Shown: one piece after another, positions 14,394 to 16,011 of the stretch
Layout: every line of letters begins with the position of its first letter
How positions within the stretch are numbered: position 1 is the first letter of the stretch
From: Clostridiales bacterium
GTDB lineage: Bacteria > Bacillota > Clostridia > Oscillospirales > Acutalibacteraceae
Assembly (NCBI GenBank): GCA_019416395.1
Contig: DXXH01000061.1
Location: 1 to 16,011 of the forward strand
DNA length: 16,011 nucleotides
Reading direction: 5' to 3'
The notes under the pieces: generated by a model
Database searches by the model: none
Told to the model about the DNA's origin: nothing
Seen by the model: only the letters and a program-made list of their open reading frames with translations
Position numbers and translations under genes: made by a program

Positions 14394-15452
14394 ATGAAAT
14401 TATCATTTCGCTGGTACGGTGAAGACGACCAGATCACACTGGAACAGATCCGCCAAATCCCCGGCATGGAAGCCATTGTCACCGCGGTATACGATGTGCC
14501 TGTGGGGCAAGTGTGGAGCCGGGAAAGTATCGCCCGATTAAAAGAGCTTACCGAACAAGCGAGATTGAAATTTGAAGTGATCGAAAGCGTTCCCGTTCAC
14601 GAGGACATCAAGCTGGGGTTACCCAGCCGTGACCAATACATCGATAATTACTGTGAAAACATTCGCCGGCTGGCTCAGGCAGGTGTGAAATGCATCTGCT
14701 ACAATTTTATGCCGGTATTTGATTGGACCCGCACACAGCTGGATCATCTCCTGCCCGATGGTTCCACCTCTCTGGTATATTACCAGGAACAGGTGGAGCA
14801 AGTGGATCCTTTGAAAAGTGACAGCGATCTTACTCTCCCCGGTTGGGACGCCAGCTATACCCGGGAAGAGCTCCGCAATGTGGTTGCCCAATACCAGGCG
14901 TTAACGGAAAAAGACTTGTGGGATAACTTGCGGTACTTCCTGGAAAAAGTGATCCCTGTGGCGGCAGAATACGACGTGAATATGGCGATCCATCAGGACG
15001 ATCCCTGCTGGAGTATTTTCGGCCTGCCCCGCATTATTACCGATGAACAAAATCTGGATCGGTTCCTGAAACTGGTGGACGATCCCCACAACGGGCTGAC
15101 TTTATGCTGCGGCTCTCTGGGGTGTTCCTCCAAAAACGATGTGCCAAAGCTGGCGGCCAAATACGCTAAAATGGGCCGGATTCACTTTGTACATCTTCGG
15201 AATGTGCAGATTCTCCCCAATGGCTTTGAGGAACGGGCCCATTTGAGCCGCTGCGGCTCTCTGGATATGTACGCCATTGTGAAAGCTCTGGTGGAAAACG
15301 GGTTTGACGGTTACGTCCGGCCCGACCATGGCAGAATGATTTGGGGCGAAACTGGCAGAGCCGGGTACGGCCTTTACGACCGGGCTTTGGGCGCCGCCTA
15401 TATCAACGGTCTGTTTGAGGCCGCGGAAAAAGAGATGGCTTCCCATGGCTGA
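14394..15452 (+). CDS. uxuA: D-mannonate dehydratase
   Basis: Converts D-mannonate to 2-keto-3-deoxy-D-gluconate (EC 4.2.1.8) in glucuronate breakdown; cytosolic and Mn2+/Fe2+-dependent in the family. The 352 residues start MKLSFRWYGEDDQITLEQIR and follow the TIM-barrel family closely (CYNFMPVFDWTRTQLDHLLP; NMAIHQDDPCWSIFGLPRI; LCCGSLGC; VHLRNV; RPDHGR). Likely metal ligands by motif are His200, Cys239, His267 (or His264) and Asp311; the Streptococcus suis enzyme uses His, Cys, His and Asp at similar numbers. It is shorter than E. coli UxuA (394), as is usual for Gram-positive members. ATG 14394 is fixed by AGGAGGAG at 14379-14386; the ATG at 14349 lacks an SD and adds non-family residues. 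The stop overlaps the GNAT gene by 8 bp. I find no clear plus-strand promoter. Confidence 0.96.
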   Translation: MKLSFRWYGEDDQITLEQIRQIPGMEAIVTAVYDVPVGQVWSRESIARLKELTEQARLKFEVIESVPVHEDIKLGLPSRDQYIDNYCENIRRLAQAGVKCICYNFMPVFDWTRTQLDHLLPDGSTSLVYYQEQVEQVDPLKSDSDLTLPGWDASYTREELRNVVAQYQALTEKDLWDNLRYFLEKVIPVAAEYDVNMAIHQDDPCWSIFGLPRIITDEQNLDRFLKLVDDPHNGLTLCCGSLGCSSKNDVPKLAAKYAKMGRIHFVHLRNVQILPNGFEERAHLSRCGSLDMYAIVKALVENGFDGYVRPDHGRMIWGETGRAGYGLYDRALGAAYINGLFEAAEKEMASHG

Positions 15453-15927
15453 TGTTGTAATCCGCGATCTGACACCAAAAGATTATCCCCTTTACGACCA
15501 GTGGGAAGCAGAGCTTCACCGCATGCATGTAGAGGCTCGCCCTGATCTTTTCCGTCCTTTAGAACACCCTGTCCCTTTGGAACAGTTTCTGCGGGAGCTC
15601 CAAGACAACCATGAACTGAGGCTGCTTGGAGAAATTGACGGAAATCCGGCAGGAATCTGCTCGCTCTCCTTGCGGGAAGCGTCTGCAAACCCTTTACTCC
15701 AACCTGAAAAAAGCGTTTATGTGGTGGATTTGTATGTGGATCCCCCATTTCGAAGACAAGGGGTAGCCAAAGCCCTTTTGGAAGAAGGGTTCCAGCGGGG
15801 AAAAGCCTTTGGCGCCAAACGGCTTTTTCTAACCGTATGGCCGTTTAATGAAGGGGCCATTCGTTTTTACGAAAACCTTGGCCTATCTGTCCGTACTTTT
15901 ACTTTGGAAAAAATCTGTGATGCCTGA
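15445..15927 (+). CDS. GNAT-family N-acetyltransferase
   Basis: A 160-residue acetyl-CoA-dependent acetyltransferase of unknown acceptor. VYVVDLYVDPPFRRQGVAKAL contains the acetyl-CoA pyrophosphate-binding loop (Arg103-Arg-Gln-Gly-Val-Ala108) after the family's beta-4 strand, and FNEGAIRFYENLGL is the motif B/C helix typical of GNAT proteins. The N-terminus (VVIRDLTPKDYPLYDQW) is the usual first strand and helix. The ATG at 15445 overlaps the end of uxuA by 8 bp; only a weak GAGATGG lies upstream, so it is probably translated by coupling. Co-transcription with uxuA does not prove a role in hexuronate use. The substrate cannot be named. Confidence 0.9.
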   Translation: MADVVIRDLTPKDYPLYDQWEAELHRMHVEARPDLFRPLEHPVPLEQFLRELQDNHELRLLGEIDGNPAGICSLSLREASANPLLQPEKSVYVVDLYVDPPFRRQGVAKALLEEGFQRGKAFGAKRLFLTVWPFNEGAIRFYENLGLSVRTFTLEKICDA

Positions 15928-15937
15928 AACGGGCTCC

Positions 15938-15963
15938 TGATTTTTTATTTTTGATTTTTTATT
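15938..15963 (+). repeat. Two-copy T-rich direct repeat before the last gene
   Basis: TGATTTTTTATT occurs at 15938-15949 and again at 15952-15963 (period 14) in the 52-bp gap between the GNAT gene and the next ribosome site. No hairpin precedes the T runs, so this is not a standard intrinsic terminator. Confidence 0.6.
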
Positions 15964-15979
15964 GTAGGAGGAATTTACT

Positions 15980-16011
15980 ATGAAACTTGGCATTATTGCC
16001 CGTCCTGAGCC
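15980..16011 (+). CDS. Start of an unidentified gene (cut by window end)
   Basis: TAGGAGGA (about 15965-15972) precedes an ATG at 15980, and the frame reads MKLGIIARPE before the window ends. The spacing and strength of the ribosome site make a real gene likely, probably in the uxuA transcription unit. Ten residues are too few to name a family; the start does not show the Rossmann glycine pattern expected of UxuB. A TIM-barrel sugar-metabolism protein is only a guess. Confidence 0.65.
   Translation, partial: MKLGIIARPE

Noticed and set aside
1..16011. CRISPR array, tRNA, rRNA, insertion sequence or prophage
   Set aside because: No spaced direct repeats, cloverleaf, rRNA-like segment, transposase or terminal inverted repeats seen; gene order and coding style look like ordinary core genome.

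Overview
The window is a dense, plus-strand-biased bacterial segment, most likely from an anaerobic Firmicute of class Clostridia. A gut Oscillospirales-type genome is my best guess. The evidence is AGGAGG-type ribosome sites, sigma-A type -35/-10 promoters, a Ser/Glu-rich lipoprotein directly behind mfd, an Enterococcus/Clostridium-style V-type ATPase operon, a stand-alone rubredoxin and a hexuronate-catabolism gene. The taxonomic call is inference; no rRNA or other marker gene is present.

Layout. (1) Bases 3-3293 hold most of mfd, the transcription-repair coupling factor, cut at the 5' end by the window edge. (2) Bases 3317-4697 form a single-gene unit with its own promoter, a secreted lipoprotein resembling PrsA/SurA foldases with a 60-residue Ser/Glu tail, and a strong terminator. 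(3) Bases 4789-13573 are a complete nine-gene V-type ATPase operon. It has a perfect-consensus promoter, a short highly structured leader RNA that buries the first ribosome site, then subunits in the order G/H-like stalk (NtpF), I, K, E, C, F (NtpG), A, B and D, closed by a bidirectional terminator. (4) Bases 13587-14365 lie on the minus strand: a 52-residue rubredoxin and a small, divergent inorganic-pyrophosphatase-like protein with its own promoter. (5) Bases 14394-16011 return to the plus strand: mannonate dehydratase (uxuA), an overlapping GNAT acetyltransferase, and the first codons of an unidentified gene.

How the genes work together. The nine ATPase genes encode a full rotary machine: catalytic A3B3 head, D/F central shaft, C adaptor, E plus G/H-like peripheral stalks, I stator and K rotor ring. 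The K subunit keeps every residue known to bind Na+ in the Enterococcus hirae NtpK ring, so Na+ coupling is predicted. The operon leader (about 4834-4894) has interleaved complementary segments. They can form an H-type pseudoknot or two mutually exclusive hairpins, one of which pairs with the Shine-Dalgarno sequence. This is the most interesting signal in the window and looks like a riboswitch; because the operon is predicted to move Na+, a Na+-sensing RNA is the first hypothesis to test. The rest of the window is housekeeping (DNA repair, surface protein folding) or carbon metabolism (glucuronate branch).
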